Assembly (NCBI RefSeq): GCF_047495875.1
Contig: NC_092471.1
Span: 17,381,001-17,445,000 of the forward strand
DNA: 64,000 nt
Direction of reading: 5' to 3'
DNA from: Pithys albifrons albifrons
Lineage: Eukaryota > Chordata > Aves > Passeriformes > Thamnophilidae
In this document: one piece after another, positions 37,754 through 50,436 of the stretch
Position numbering within the stretch: position 1 is the stretch's first letter
How the letters are laid out: every line of letters starts with the position of its first letter
Notes under the pieces: generated by a model
Databases searched by the model: none
Told to the model about the DNA's origin: nothing
Seen by the model: only the letters and a program-made list of their open reading frames with translations
Made by a program: the position numbers and the translations under genes

Positions 37754-37985
37754 AGAGGTCTTTTCCAGCCTTGATGATTCTAAGTTCACTGAGTCCAATC
37801 ATCAACCCAGCGCCACCACTATGGTCACCTCTAAACCACATGTTGAAGTGTCATGCCCACTCATTTTTGGACACTTCCAGGGATGGTGACTCCATCACTT
37901 CCCTGGGCAGCCTGTTCCAAAGCTTGATAACCCTTTCTATGAAAAATGTTTTCCAAATATGTAATCTAAATATCAACTTGCATCT
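37754..37985 (-). mobile_element. CR1 LINE 3' fragment with inverted tail
   Basis: From 37782 on, the plus strand is antisense CR1 (GAGTCCAATCATCAACCCAG, then the AGGGATGGTGACTCCATCAC and CTGGGCAGCCTGTTCCAAAG regions). The minus strand reads LWNRLPREVMESPSLEV. The first 28 bases (37754-37781) are the tail region in the opposite direction: their reverse complement begins AGAATCATCAAGGCTGG and would join correctly to the next base. The terminal ATTCTATGA repeats are absent. Confidence 0.88.
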
Positions 37986-38977
37986 GAAGAGAAGCTGAGC
38001 TCCTGAAGCTGTGTGACCACCTTGTTTAACACAGGCCAAGCATATTGTCTCCTAGAGTATGCAGGAAAGATTAGAAATGGGCAGCTGAAGCTCTCGGTCT
38101 GGTGGCTATGCTAAAATGAGACCAAAAGGTGTATGAAGGAAGGAAAAAATCCCAGGGCATAGCTGAAGTGCAGGGAACTCCACACTCCCACCACCAGAAC
38201 TGACCACAAGAGATGAGACCCAACTAATTCAAGTAACACAGAGTATTAAATGTAATGGAAAGATTAGATATGATGCCTGAGGGGAGCTGACAAGGCAGGT
38301 GCATCCACCTGGTTGTCTCTACTAAAGCACTGGTTGTATTGGTGACAAGATGATGAGAGAAGAGCTCTGAACGGGCTTTGAGCTCCAACTGGTTTTGAAG
38401 GTGGGGTTTTTTTATTACTATTATCCTACATCCAGTAGTTTTCCATGACTGCCTAGTGTTTTTTAAAGCTCTGTTTAGGTGGGAACTACTTTGCTAGAAC
38501 ACTCTCGTCATCCACAGGCATGCTTAAGCTTAGCAGTGAGCCTTTCTGCTGAAACCCTGGCTCCATCCAAAGCTATCTCAGGTGATCTTAGACCCCAAAA
38601 TGATGCAAATCAGACCTGCTTCTCATGTTCTGCTCCAAGCAAGCTGAAGGCTACAGTTATTCACTGATTCACTGAACATTTCTCAGAAGATTGAGCATGC
38701 TGAGAGAAATTGGGATTAGAAAGTACATGTGGCATATCTCTCCTTTAATGTAAATTCAGTGGAGGAGTGGGATATCTGAGCTGCAAAAAAGCTTAGAAGG
38801 TACTAACATGACCGGTAGTCCCACCCAAACAGGCATTTTTGTGACATGTCCAGGAAAAAGCTTGTTTTTCTCTCTGAACTGCGTGTTGGGAAGACTATGT
38901 CTGTTTGGACTAGCGTGTAAAGCACGGATTGCTTCTGGGAAGGTGGATGCCTGCATGAATGTGGAGCAAAGACTTAC

Positions 38978-39079
38978 CTAAAGCTCCTGTGTGGCTTGTA
39001 GCCAGGGCCCTAGAGGGGACTATAACATGGATTGGCTCTGTCCTGTGCCCACACCAGCTGGCCCTGCTGGCAGGTACCA
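38978..39079 (-). other. candidate exon (coding status unknown)
   Basis: On the minus strand a pyrimidine-rich tract ending TCTCTCCCATTGCACAG precedes 102 bases that are followed by GTAAGT. One frame is open throughout. The product is not recognised. It could be a lncRNA exon or a chance pair of splice-like words. Confidence 0.15.
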
Positions 39080-40772
39080 CTGTGCAATGGGAGAGAAAAA
39101 GCACAACCTCTGCAAGGTGTGGTGGGTTTGTAGGTAAGGTGAGTCTACTGGGCTTTCAAGGGGCACGTGGCTTTGTTCTGGGCATACAGCATAGATGGAG
39201 GGGCTGTGGTAGTGCTGGGAAACTCCTGCAGCTACAGTTGGCACAGATGCTAGACACAAGTCAGTATTTATTTTAGTTTTTATTACCATCTAGTGGCAGG
39301 CCCTGGGAACTGAAGGCTTAAATCAACATTAGCACTACCCTAGAAGACTGCATGATGTAATCTCATAGCCCCTTGCTCTCCCTTTAGTCTTCTGCCCTCA
39401 CCAGTTTTGTCTTTCAGTTGGAATTACATTTCAAATAATTGGTGGCTTCCCACAAATTCAGCCCTGAATTTCCATGTGAAAAATAGACTTGTTTTACAGT
39501 CCATGTCTCCCTCAGTGTATGACTCCCCTGCAAAGTGTAGCTTTGGGGCAGAAAAAAACCCACCTAGAAGATGATAAATTAATTGGAAAGTAATTTTGGA
39601 TAGATTGACTAGAGAGAGCTAATCAGGAGCTCTGAATATGCTGAGCCATCGTGGTCTTGACAAGAAATTTTAAGGTTGATTTGCTCAGCACTGAAGGGCT
39701 GCTGAGGAAAACCAGGAAGGCCTGTAATGGTGTTGCCATGTCTGGACTAGCAGGTGTTTTGGGCCCCACTCCTGGAGGGATTCCCTGCTAGGGAGATGAA
39801 ACCCTGACAGGGATGAGCAGGAATTGTAGAGGACACAGGAACGATCCTTCTTTGTCCTTACTGAGGGCTCTGTACTGGTTTGATGAAAAGCACTGAATCT
39901 GCAATTAGGAAAACTAATATTAAAGTGTAACAGATAAGTACCTGTACTGAATGCCGTTTTTCAACTTGATTGCCAATCTAGTTATGTATCTAAGAATTTT
40001 TAAGGTGCAAGTCTTCTCTGTCTATTTTTTAAAAACAAAATAAACCCCAAAAGAAACCCTTCTGGATTAAAATAGTTCTGTCCTCAAATACCATATGCAT
40101 TTGGACAGATCACCTGCAGGCTTGCTGTACTGTCACTAACATGAAGTTCATAAATTTTTAATCTGAAATTGAAATCTTCCAAGAATCCCTATCTGAAACA
40201 ACATGAAAGTCACCAGGCAGAGACCTGCACTTCTACCACTGAGATAAATAATCCTAGAGTTGCATTTTTATAAACGCTGCATGATCATCTGTAGCTCACT
40301 GCAGTTCTCTTAAAGAAATTATTCTAGGCAGAAGGGCTGTGTTCTTGCTGTTTGTGCTACAGTAATGGAAAAGAGTAGTCATGACTGTATTTGCAAAATA
40401 ATTATAAACCCATTCTTCAATTATTTGGGATCAAAGACTGGAGCATTTTCTCATGACTATGTAGTTGCCATTTGGGGATTTCCTGGTTTACATGCAAGAA
40501 GGCCTTTTGGGGCTGGGTACCCTTCCTATGCAGCTGACAGTGTCATACCTCACTCAGTTGCCCACCAAAGTGCTGATTGGTGTAATGTACTTTATCTGTT
40601 AGATTAATTTGTTGGTGGCTGACTGCTTTGTAGCAACTGGAAGCAAGTAATGTGCAATAGATGGCTGGTCTGTGACTTTGTGCTCTTACAAAAGTCTCTC
40701 AGGAAAACCAGCCTGGGAAAGGTGTCAGAAAAACCTTGGCAACATCAATCACTTTGAAAAAATGGGAATATT

Positions 40773-40787
40773 AAAAAAAAAAAAAAA
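40773..40787 (+). repeat. poly(A) run
   Basis: Fifteen consecutive A bases followed by GAAAGAGGAGG. There is no recognisable retroposon body upstream. Confidence 0.8.
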
Positions 40788-41984
40788 GAAAGAGGAGGAA
40801 GTATGATGAGATAGGGAAAGACATGGTCTTGTTGCTAAAGATACAGCGGTAGAACAGTAAATCTGTCCTTAACCAGAGATATGAAAGGATGAAGACTCCA
40901 ACTCAAAGGATAAAATAGACTGGAAATTACTGATCCCAGCTACTGGTTTCAAAAGAAAAAATATCCCATCTTAGATACCAGCTGCATCTGACTGTGACCT
41001 TTGTTATTTCTTGTGATGCAGCAGAGCTCTGTGACTGTGCTGAAGAGATGTGTGTGCTGTGTGCAGGAGTTTTCCCATGAGGTACAACAAGGTTTTTTCC
41101 TTAGCTCCATTTTTTCATGTTTCTGTCATGCTCTGCTTGGCTTGGGGTTACCAGATGTAATGGATGATCTGAAATTGCATAACCTGAATTTTGGAAAAAG
41201 TCAGGGTGGCTGAGACTGGAATGGAGTGTGGAGAGTTGACAGAGTCCTTGCACATCTGTTTAAGGAGAGGCATTTAGTGAAGGAGTTGGAGGAAGACTTC
41301 TGTCCTGCATAATTTGGGATTTATAAGTCTTCATGTGCCATCACAAGGGAAGGAGTCTTCCTGACTTATTAGCTAGACTCATGTTGCTGTTTGGACTCTG
41401 ATGTTTCTGATTCATTGGCTGTGGCAGAGTTGTTCAGGGCTTTGACTGTAGAGATGTTTAGAGGTAAGGTGTGTTTTGATCTCCCTGGGAAAACCAATGG
41501 TCAGTGGCCTGCCATTTGGCATGACTTCAGTAGGTCACAGAGAGTTTTAGGAGTGAGGGGGATGAAGTTTGGATTCACTCTGCAGCTTTCAGCTTGTGCT
41601 GAGGATCCCAGCTGCTAGGGAGCTTCACGGGTGGAGCTGTAGGCACCCATAGGTGGGCAGATTTTAATTCCTTGTGTGATTTCTGATGTATAGTTCAGAT
41701 GTGCCCACATGAAACTTTCACCCAAAGCTGCATTTATGGATCATTTCTAGCAGACAACCCCTTCAGTCACCGCAGGGAGAGATGAATTGTGCTATGGAAG
41801 TTGAGTAAAAGTCCCTCTGTCTGTCCCCTCTTCTCAACCTTCAACTTTTTTAGGTCAAACAAAACCTTTTATCTACTCGGTGTCTTAAGCTTTCATGATG
41901 ATAGATATAAAATATGCTTAAAGAGCTTTCCTGCATTACAATAAGATATTGTGTATTTTCCTCACATTTTCATGCCTCTCATCC

Positions 41985-42125
41985 AGTCATAAGGTTAAGG
42001 CAATAAACACCCTGCAGGAGATTCTAGCTCTCTCCTAATGATCTTTAACTTCATGAAATGATTTTATGAACCTTAGCCTACATTAACTCTATTTATGGTT
42101 CAGCAACCATGAGCAAGTTATAGCT
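41985..42125. promoter_or_regulatory. conserved-looking noncoding segment
   Basis: Contains CATAAGGTTAAGGCAATAAA, CTAATGATCTTTAACTTC and ATGATTTTATGAACC, with few repeats and a composition unlike the flanks. Any enhancer role is inferred. Confidence 0.22.
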
Positions 42126-42451
42126 GATAGATGAGGCAAAAGCTAAAAAAGGAAGTTTTCTGACATCACAACGAATTTAAAAAAAGGCTTGTGCATCTAT
42201 TCTGGGAACTCAGCTGCCAGGTTGGCACTACATGGGGTGTCGCTGTGGCTCGAAAAACACTCGTAACAGCATGTGGAGGGTTCAGACAAGCAGGGCTCAG
42301 TTCCATCTTTAATGTCACATTTCCTGCAATAAAACACATAACAAATTGGAAAGAAGAAGAGTCCAGTCAAAGGTCTGTGTTGAGAGGTTATTCCCAGCAG
42401 GCTTTGCAGTTTTGCACTGGCTTATCCACCACAGCTTAAGGCAACTTCTCC

Positions 42452-42676
42452 ATCATAGAATTATTAAAGCCAGAAGAGACCTCTAAGATCACTAAGTCCA
42501 ACAGTCAGCCCAGAACCACCACCATGTTCATCACTAAACCACATTCTCAAGTGCTATATCCACATGTTTTTTGGACATTTCCAGGGATGGTGACTTCATC
42601 ACTCTCCTGGGCATCCTGTTCCAACGTTTGACAAGCCTTTCCATGAAGAAATTTTTCCTAATCTCCACCTCTGATC
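42452..42676 (-). mobile_element. CR1 LINE 3' fragment
   Basis: Plus strand starts ATCATAGAATTATTAAAGCC (antisense tail) and continues through AGACCTCTAAGATCACTAAG, CACCACCATGTTCATCAC, TTTCCAGGGATGGTGACTTC and CATGAAGAAATTTTTCCTAA. About 225 bases. Confidence 0.93.
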
Positions 42677-43718
42677 TACATTCTGACCTCGCAGTGCTGA
42701 ATAGCAGCACTGGTTGATGGTGGAGATCAACAAAGAAGTGTAAGAAAATTGCAGAAACCTCTTTTTTCAGTTTCTCTGGCAGCAGGACTGCACAGGTGGG
42801 TCACTTGGAGTCTTCCCAGTCTCTCTGGGCTGGTTCTGAAGGTGTGGGTTTAGCACAGAGGGCCTCATCCATGCATACCCAAGAGGAGGATGCCATTCTG
42901 GCCCCATCAGGGACCAGTGGTGCTACCAGCCAGCACTGACAAATCGTAAGGTGGGGAGCAAAGGAAAACGGGCAAAATTGTCTTCTAAAAATGAGACATG
43001 AAAAATATTATCTAAAAGGTTCTTTCTGCTCCTCTTTCAATAACTTACATGCTACAGATGTGATGATGAGAAAAACGTTTCCCTGCTGCCCAGTGCTGCG
43101 CAGAAATGAGGCACACAGGCATTTCAGGGCTTGCAGAAGCTTCAGATGCTTACAGTTTGCTGGTTATACTAATGTTTTGCCTTGCCTGACCTATCTCCTC
43201 AGGGCAGCAATAAAAATAACCAGCTTTAGTCCACTACTTGGCTGCTAATTGTCCACTTGCAGATCTTAGTCCCAGCTGGGCCTGCTTCTGCCCAAAGGCA
43301 GTTGTGTTCAGTAAAGTGGCTGCTCCCATTTGCAGGCAGCCTCACAATGGGAGCAGGTGGCTGCCAATTTCCATGCAAGAAAGCTCTTTGGAGAAAAGGG
43401 GCAAATGAGGAGAGGGGAAAAAAATATACAAACAAAACCAAACAATATGAAGCATCTAAAAAAGCCTCAGTGCTGCTTTGCTTAAAACAGATAGAGACCA
43501 AAAGTGTGCAGAAATTAAAAGAGAAGCAATACTTCAGGACTGAGAAAGCAGAAGAGAAATGCTGCTTCTATCATTTCTCTGCTAACCACTGCATCCAGGC
43601 TGCCTTCCCTGTTTTCCATTTCGATCAGTATGCACCATCTAAGTATTTTCCAGTGAAGATGCAGCCTGCTCTACAGCTAATTTTAGCCTTCTGATTATGG
43701 CTTCCTTCAGTGACTTAC

Positions 43719-43783
43719 CTTGTCTTGACAGCTTACAAGTAGTATGTATTTTCCCTGGGGTGCTGCAGACCAGAGGTGGAAAC
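43719..43783 (-). other. candidate 65-base exon
   Basis: On the minus strand the tract ATTTTCTCTCTTTGTGCTTC leads into GCTGCAG, then a 65-base segment ends in GACAAG followed by GTAAGT, a good donor. Two frames are open across it. It lies 4.6 kb upstream, in minus-strand order, of the candidate exon at 38978-39079. The splice words are seen. Transcription is inferred. Confidence 0.18.
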
Positions 43784-44303
43784 CTGCAGCGAAGCACAAA
43801 GAGAGAAAATGGCAAGAAATCACTTCTTGACTGCAAGTGTCACAGCTCTCTTTTCCTGAGCAGGTGAAAAAGGAAACTTCTGAAGTGCCTGTCATACACT
43901 CTCACTGGTAACAGACGTCACCTGGAACAGGGACAGCACAGAGCTTGTCTCTGGAAAGAAACAATAGAGGAAAAGTGCCACACAATCTGCTTGTTCAACA
44001 GCATTGCTTAGCAGAAGCCAGATTTTTTTGTATCAAAGAAAATTCTGCTATTTTTAAATTGTTTATTCATGCAGAAAGGTTGACAATGAAGCCTTTGAAA
44101 TTTCTTGCCTTGTGACAACTTGGGAGGGAACCTATCAGTCTATCAAAAGACTTTATACTATTGTACTGAATTCCAGCATCTATTCTGTTACACTATCCAC
44201 TATCTACTCCAATATCTCATCTCTATGCCCACAGCATGTATACATATAAGCAGAAGAGAGAGGCTTCTCGGGCACTGACTCTTGACCTGTTTTCCACTAC
44301 AAG

Positions 44304-44413
44304 CATTTGGAGCCACCAAATAAAACTGATGGGAGCAGTTTGGAGGAAAGCAAATGGCTGTGGTTCTTCACTCAGCCGGTGACCGAACTGCAGATCTTCC
44401 TCCAGCAGGAAAG
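44304..44413 (+). other. candidate 110-base coding exon
   Basis: A single open frame runs from an AAG acceptor to a GTGATG donor. It reads with coding-like codons (CTG, CAG, ATC, TTC, CTC) and includes the phrase KWLWFFTQPVTELQIFLQQE. The acceptor (AAG) and the donor (no G at +5) are both weak, and I do not recognise the protein. It would splice in phase to 50437. Confidence 0.15.
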
Positions 44414-45491
44414 GTGATGGCAAAGGTTTGTATGGGGTCAAAGGGAAAATGGTTACCTAATGTAAAACATCCCTGCCAGGGCTCCCAAAGACAGAGGACT
44501 CACAGCTGCCTCAGAGTTCCAGGAGCTGAAATGGTTTTACGGTATTAGAGAGAATTAATATCTCAGTCTTGCCTTTACTTTCCTTCCATTTGCTTTCAGC
44601 TTCTATTAGAAGTGACATAAGAACAGGTGGACAGCCATGTGACTCATTATGGCCTCTCAAACTTACAATTTTATGCATTTTTTTTATTCTAGGCAAACTT
44701 TTTTAACTCTATAAGGTGTTTCTATTTGGAAAGCAGAAGGCAAATTCTTACAAAATGCTTAAAATGTATGTTAGAGTATTCCTAACTTTTTCATTCATCT
44801 TCTGGAATAAAACGTCAGGTTTGCATGTTGATATTGTTCCATATTTTCACAAGATGTTTTGCCCTCAGGTATGCATCATTTTTGAAGCACAATCAGTATT
44901 AGCTTAGTAATTTCTCAGAACAATGTGTAACAAGGTGAAAAATGTGCAAAAACTCTTGGATGTAGATAAGGTATGAATGAATTGTGAGAGCAAGTTGTTC
45001 TGATGTGCAAGTCATCTCATTCCAAAATAACTCCCAAAAGTGCAATTTCAGCAGTTTCTGGGCTGGGAGGCTCAGTGCTCAGGCTGCCATAGTACAGACA
45101 TTTCTTCTTAGTTATGAATATCTTGTGATTCTGATAGCCCTGAGGCTACAGAGGCTTCCCTCATTTTCAAAGGGCTGAAACTATGTCTGATGCTTGGATG
45201 TTCTTGCTGTGAATTTCATAGATGGATTTGAGCTTGTTCATGACCTCTGGACAGATGCGTTCAACGCCACTGTCTGTGGTGCTGTCACCATAGAGAGCTG
45301 CAGCCTGCTCCTTGTTTCTGAGCAAGAATTGGCTGGGTTTGAACACTGAGAGCTACAATTTACGAACTTTTATGTGTACCGAGCAAACAAAAATCTCTGT
45401 GCAAACTTTGCAGTGATTCTACCTCCATAGAGAGTTTTGCATTACAAGGACTCCAAAAAGTCATGGAGAAGTCAGGATCTGGCTGGAAAAC

Positions 45492-46172
45492 TGTGCTGGT
45501 TTAAAGGTAAACCGGCAGGAAAAATGAACCCAACACAAAAGAGATTATAAATCAGAGTTACAATTTAATAACAATGTTACAATTAAAACAATAGCACAAA
45601 GAGAAATTGGGTTTAACCCACAAAACCCAGAAGTATAACCCAGCCCCCTGGGGCACAAACACAATGGAGTTTGTTGGCCCCTGTGCTGAGCCCCACTTGG
45701 TTCCCTCGAGTTCAAAGCAAAAAGAAGAACCTGTTACTACAGATGATGGTTGCAGTCTGGTGAGAGTGGTGGTTTCCTCCTGTAGAGGTTCTGGTCCTCT
45801 GGATCCAACAAGTGGTCCCCTGAGGTCTTCAAACCTCAAGGTTATGTCCCCTCAGGCCCAGGTGGGAGCACCCAGTCCCTCCCACAGGGCAGAAAGTTAC
45901 ACAATGGATGATCTGACTCTGTGAATGGGTTATTTTAGAATCCTTGATGGCCCATTAGCAGACATGCCCCCTCAGGCTGGGGGTGAAGGTGCCAACGACT
46001 CCCTGGAGGGGAGTTATCACAGCTCTTATCTCACAGGCTTCCTTCACACCCAGCTCATAGCCTGAGGAGTCAGGTGTGCCCTGGGCAGCTCCTGCAAATT
46101 TAATAGTTTGCATTGTTAATAGTTCTTGGGAAATTAAGAGGGTGTAGGATACATACCTGCTGACCTAGGACA
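45492..46172 (+). mobile_element. solo LTR-like repeat, copy A
   Basis: About 680 bases beginning TGTGCTGGTTTAAAGG and ending CTAGGACA, so it has TG...CA ends like a retroviral LTR. The reverse complement of 53481-54181 matches it across its length at high identity by eye. The orientation is tentative, based on the TGTGCTGGTTT start resembling other avian ERVL LTRs. Flanking pentamers AAAAC and AGAAC agree at four of five bases, a possible target duplication. There is no gag, pol or env nearby, so it is a solo LTR or LTR-like nonautonomous element. It lacks a 37-base segment present in copy B near the CTAGGACA end. Confidence 0.75.
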
Positions 46173-47302
46173 AGAACACATGAAGGAGTGGGAAAAGTGG
46201 TTGAAAACCTCTGGGATCTGATTGCTCTCTAAATCATGGTAGATTATGTCATAATTATTTATGCAGATTCATCTGTAAGTATCCAAGCAGTAAGTTTCTT
46301 CTTCACTCTTTTAATTGGGATGAGGAAAGGGTGAATTTTCTTTGCTTGAATTCAGTGGCAGTAGCAGAGGTGAGCCAGTGCCAGACCTCTTGCTCTAGGT
46401 CATACCTTGATAAACAGCCTCCTCGCTTCTAGGGAGCCATCAGCAACCTCCTGCCAGCACTGGGCTGAGCTATGCAATTCTTCAGGAGCACAGTTTCACT
46501 GTGCTGGCACCCAGAGCATGAGCACAGGGCATGACAGACCCTTCTGACCACCCCTTCTTGGGAAATCTAGACCAGCTTGATGTATAACAGATTGAGGCAG
46601 AACAGCAAGAAGTCATTTGCCACACCATTATTTGAAAGCCAGAGTGATTCTGGAACAGCCTGATGAAAGCAACACTAAATATCATCTCTGCCATTCTGGC
46701 CATACCCAGTTGCTAGTTGCTTACACAGAAAGAAAAGAAACATTTCCTTGATTCATTAGGTTTTCCTCAATTTTTTTCTTTTTCTTTTTCCCCCCAGCTC
46801 AAATCTGCTGAAGGGAGTGACAAGTTTCCATCCTTCAAAAAATTCAGTATGACTTGAAAACAATGAGATTCAGGGATCAGTAATTGTATTAATATTTGCC
46901 TGGCAGATTAGCTCTGAAGAGCTGATAATTCACAGTCTCTTTGTTCACCGTGGTTTAGTGCCCATGGATTCTCTCTCTGAAGGTGTCTTGCTGCATTTCT
47001 GTCTTTTGAGGTCAGTGTGATGAGCTGCGTGGGTGTCTTTAGACATGAATCACATGCAAAAGGCTGATTCTCTTTTTCTTTTCTTCTTCTGTTCTGTTTT
47101 TTTTTTTTCACTGACATACTAAGCAGGTCTAAAAAAATAGAAAAAGGCACAAAAGAAGAGTCTTCCAAATTCCCTGACGTCTTTTTCAACAGAAAAAAAA
47201 CCCATGAAGTTTTATATTCATTAATTGCTTTTTCTCATCCACTGTGGGTTTGTGCAGACATACCCCATACAGCAACATTAAGGACAAATTACTGTAGCAT
47301 AT

Positions 47303-47343
47303 ACCTACCAGGACATGCACCTACCACGACATGTACCTACCAC
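47303..47343 (+). repeat. 16-base tandem repeat, about 2.5 copies
   Basis: ACCTACCAGGACATGC, ACCTACCACGACATGT and a partial third ACCTACCAC. Units differ at two positions. Confidence 0.8.
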
Positions 47344-48460
47344 CTTTAGGCAGGTGCACTGTGAAATCCATCCTGCAGCAACTTCTTGAAATCAGATGAA
47401 TTTAGGAACAGTCAAACAACTCCTGACAGGTTACAGCAGTAACCTGTATGTGAACTGCTCCTTGAAGATCAGTTTTTGTGGCACTGGAGGTGTTGTCCTG
47501 TTTGCCCAGGTTTGTGATTTAGCAGAGTTCCTAATGCCTGCAATGTGCCTGCCCCAGATTTGGGCAGGAACAGCATGCCATCATCCTGGCACTAATGGTA
47601 TCATTGCTCTGGCTGCCTCTGGTATCAACATCTCTTAAATCAAAATCTCTGTCAATTTTATTTCACTACGAGGTGAGGGTTTGTGTTGAGTGTTTTTAGA
47701 AAAGAAGTGTCCAATTCTTCCAGGAAAGGAAGCCTTTTTGTGGTTTGGATTATCTCCCACCTCACAGCAGTGGTGACTGCACTACAAAGTGAGGGAGCCC
47801 CAGGACCCTTGCTGGTAGTGTAGATTGTTGTGTTAGTACTTACTGTAATGACTTTATTTTGGGTCCAAACAAGATTTTTTGGTTTCAGTTTTTCTTTAGA
47901 TTGTGCTTTGATTATTAAAATTGGTGTTCTGTGACTTTAAATTGAGGTCTGTTTGCTGAAGTATAGTGACTCTGGGTCTATGAAATCTGTTTCTGAAAGC
48001 TACCTGTATTTGTGGGTAAAGGAATTTAATAATTGCTAAAGTGAAGATAGTGCTAGATGAACATAAACTCCAGCCTAAATTTTATTGCTGTCCTATCAGG
48101 GGCACAAGTTTCTGCAGAGTTACACTGTTGGTCTAGCAAGACTTTTCTTGTGCCAGTGAATGTGTGTTAGGAGTTGGGAGGAAAGCCAGTAACTCCTGTT
48201 CCTGAGGAACATGTCTCAGACAGAGAAGGTGTGAGTTTAGGTGCCACATGAATGCCATTTCTGCTATTTGTGCCTCACCTTTTAAAATACATAAAAAGTG
48301 CACAATCCAATTCAGAGTAGTGAAGTATCCCATGCATGCCATGTGGTCATGCTTTATTAGAAGTGGAAAAAAATAATCCTAAGTGGGAACAATCTGATCT
48401 GAACCAGCGTGAACTTCACTTGAACCTGCTTGAGCCATTAACTGAGATCAGCTCAGTTCT

Positions 48461-48490
48461 CACACACACACAGACACACACACACACACA
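48461..48490 (+). repeat. (CA)n microsatellite
   Basis: CA dinucleotides over 30 bases with one G interruption. Confidence 0.9.
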
Positions 48491-50436
48491 ATCCAAAAAT
48501 CCATGTAGAACTGCAAAGTCCTCAGATATCTGCACTTCTCTGTTCCAGCTTTCTGTGCTACTGAGCAGCTCTAGGTAGGAAAGGAGACAAGAGAAATCTT
48601 TGGAAGAAGAAAAGATCAGCAGCAAAGAACACATGGAAATGGTTTGTTGAAGTTTTCAGACATACTTGACTTGGGCTTTTGGCTCTGAGTTTTGGTTCTC
48701 CATTCCACTTCCATCTACATCCTCAGGCAGGAAGGGAATTGCTAGCAATGCCCTGAGAAACATCTCTCCTGCTTTTTGGTGCTCTCAACCCCCATGCCTG
48801 GGTGACTTACCAATGTTGCCCAGGCTTAGCAGCTTAGTAGCCTAGTCTGCACTAGGCTCCCAGAAGGAGCTTGGGAGTCTCTGGAAGGGTTTTTTGGTTT
48901 GTTTTGTTGGTTTTTTTTGTTCCAGGATACTTTCCTTTTTGAAAGCCTCAAAACACTGAGTAACTGTTAACAAAACAGGGAAGAGGCACACACCCCTCTT
49001 TTATATTTGGCTTTGCAGATCTGTTATTTGGCTTTGGGGGCCAGCCTTGTTCAGTAGCACTAAGGCAGCTGTGCATTTGGGGAAGAGCAGGTCTGCTTTT
49101 CTATTTTTATCATCCTCTTTAAGGATGTGTTGTTTCATCTGAAGTCTAGTGCCTCTTCCCTATTGATGAGCTGTCAGTCTCAAGGCTTGAAGCAATGCTT
49201 GTATAAACCTTCACTGTCATATTAGCTGTTTTTATAGCTGATAACCTTGGGGTGCTTTCAAAATTCATGTCATAAAATATAATGCATCAACACAGGGCAC
49301 CAAATGTCCTGTTGCAGCGCAAGAGTTTCTTTTGGCCATAACAGAGGCAGGTATTCAAAGCAGTCACTGGTGCAGCAGAGCTTGGGTGGGAGGTGAGGAA
49401 CTTTCATCTGCCTGTGTCTACCTGGTTTCCCATTAGAGACAGTGGGTGTTTGGAGACAGGGCTATGCAACAGAGAGGAAAGGTGGAACTGGAGACTCTCA
49501 GAATACAGATGTCATCCTGAATGATGGTCCTGATGGTTGTACCTTCTGCCCTCCCAAATGAAAGTGGACTCAGCCCACCAGAAGCAGAGAATGCAGTCAT
49601 TGAAGGCAGTTTGCTCACTTGCCTTTAGCCAAGCTTGTGAGCCTGACCTGTCTTACTCTGAGCAGCTGAATTACAATGTGCTTTATTGTGTGTATGTTGG
49701 GTTGGCTGCTGGGAAACTCAGAGTGAACCCTTAGCTCTGTTCCTGTGTCCTTCAGCAAGTCACAGGAGTGGATTATTATGTCTTATTTTGAGTGGCTGTA
49801 TTGCTGTGCACTGTTAACTCCACCAGGATGCTGATGGTGGGCAACAACACTGGCTTTTCTGTCTCAGGGACCTGAAGTTCACCATGGATATTCAAAGGTT
49901 CATTTCAAGTCAGTTTATTTCAAGTCAATACAGCATTTGGGATTTTATAGTGGGTACAATGACAATTGTAGGAATGGAAAACAAGATGCTTGAAAAAGAG
50001 TTCAGGTATCAAATTCTCATTTGAAATTTGTGAATCTTCAGGCAAATAACTTCTTTATTAAATGAACAGTGTCAAGCATCATTCTGATACTATATTTAGC
50101 TTTTAAATTAAGTGTGCTCTGAGATCTTAATTTGCTGAGTGATCTGAGCTTTTTGTCTGCAGCACAGTGGCAGTAAGAGCTCTGCCAAGTCCAGGATGTG
50201 TGGACTGAAGTCTGTGTAATGCTGGGGAGGGCCTTTGGAGCTGCAGCTTCCTGCAACTGAAATGTTTAGCTGCTTTCAAGCTAAGTCATGATCTGCAACC
50301 TCTCTCTTCACAATCTGAAGTGGAAAAGTTATGAAACAGTATTTGTACTTCTATATGTAAATGCTCAAATGTTTGGGCTTAGAAACATATGGTTCTTTGT
50401 GTGGCTTGGGGCACTGTATCTTTCTTTCTGTTTCAG

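Larger units (their letters stand above)
37986..42451. other. unique noncoding sequence
   Basis: Contains a weak minus-strand exon-like segment (38978-39079), an A run at 40773-40787 and a conserved-looking block near 42.0 kb. No gene is recognised. Confidence 0.45.
42677..45491. other. unique sequence with weak exon-like segments
   Basis: Holds the low-confidence exon candidates at 43719-43783 (minus) and 44304-44413 (plus). A 145-codon frame (43257-43694) has no domain. No repeat family is recognised. Confidence 0.4.

Noticed and set aside
45607..45924. 105-codon frame resembling the frame at 53620-54009
   Set aside because: The similarity comes from both lying inside copies of the same LTR-like repeat. 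The frames are not conserved through the indels.
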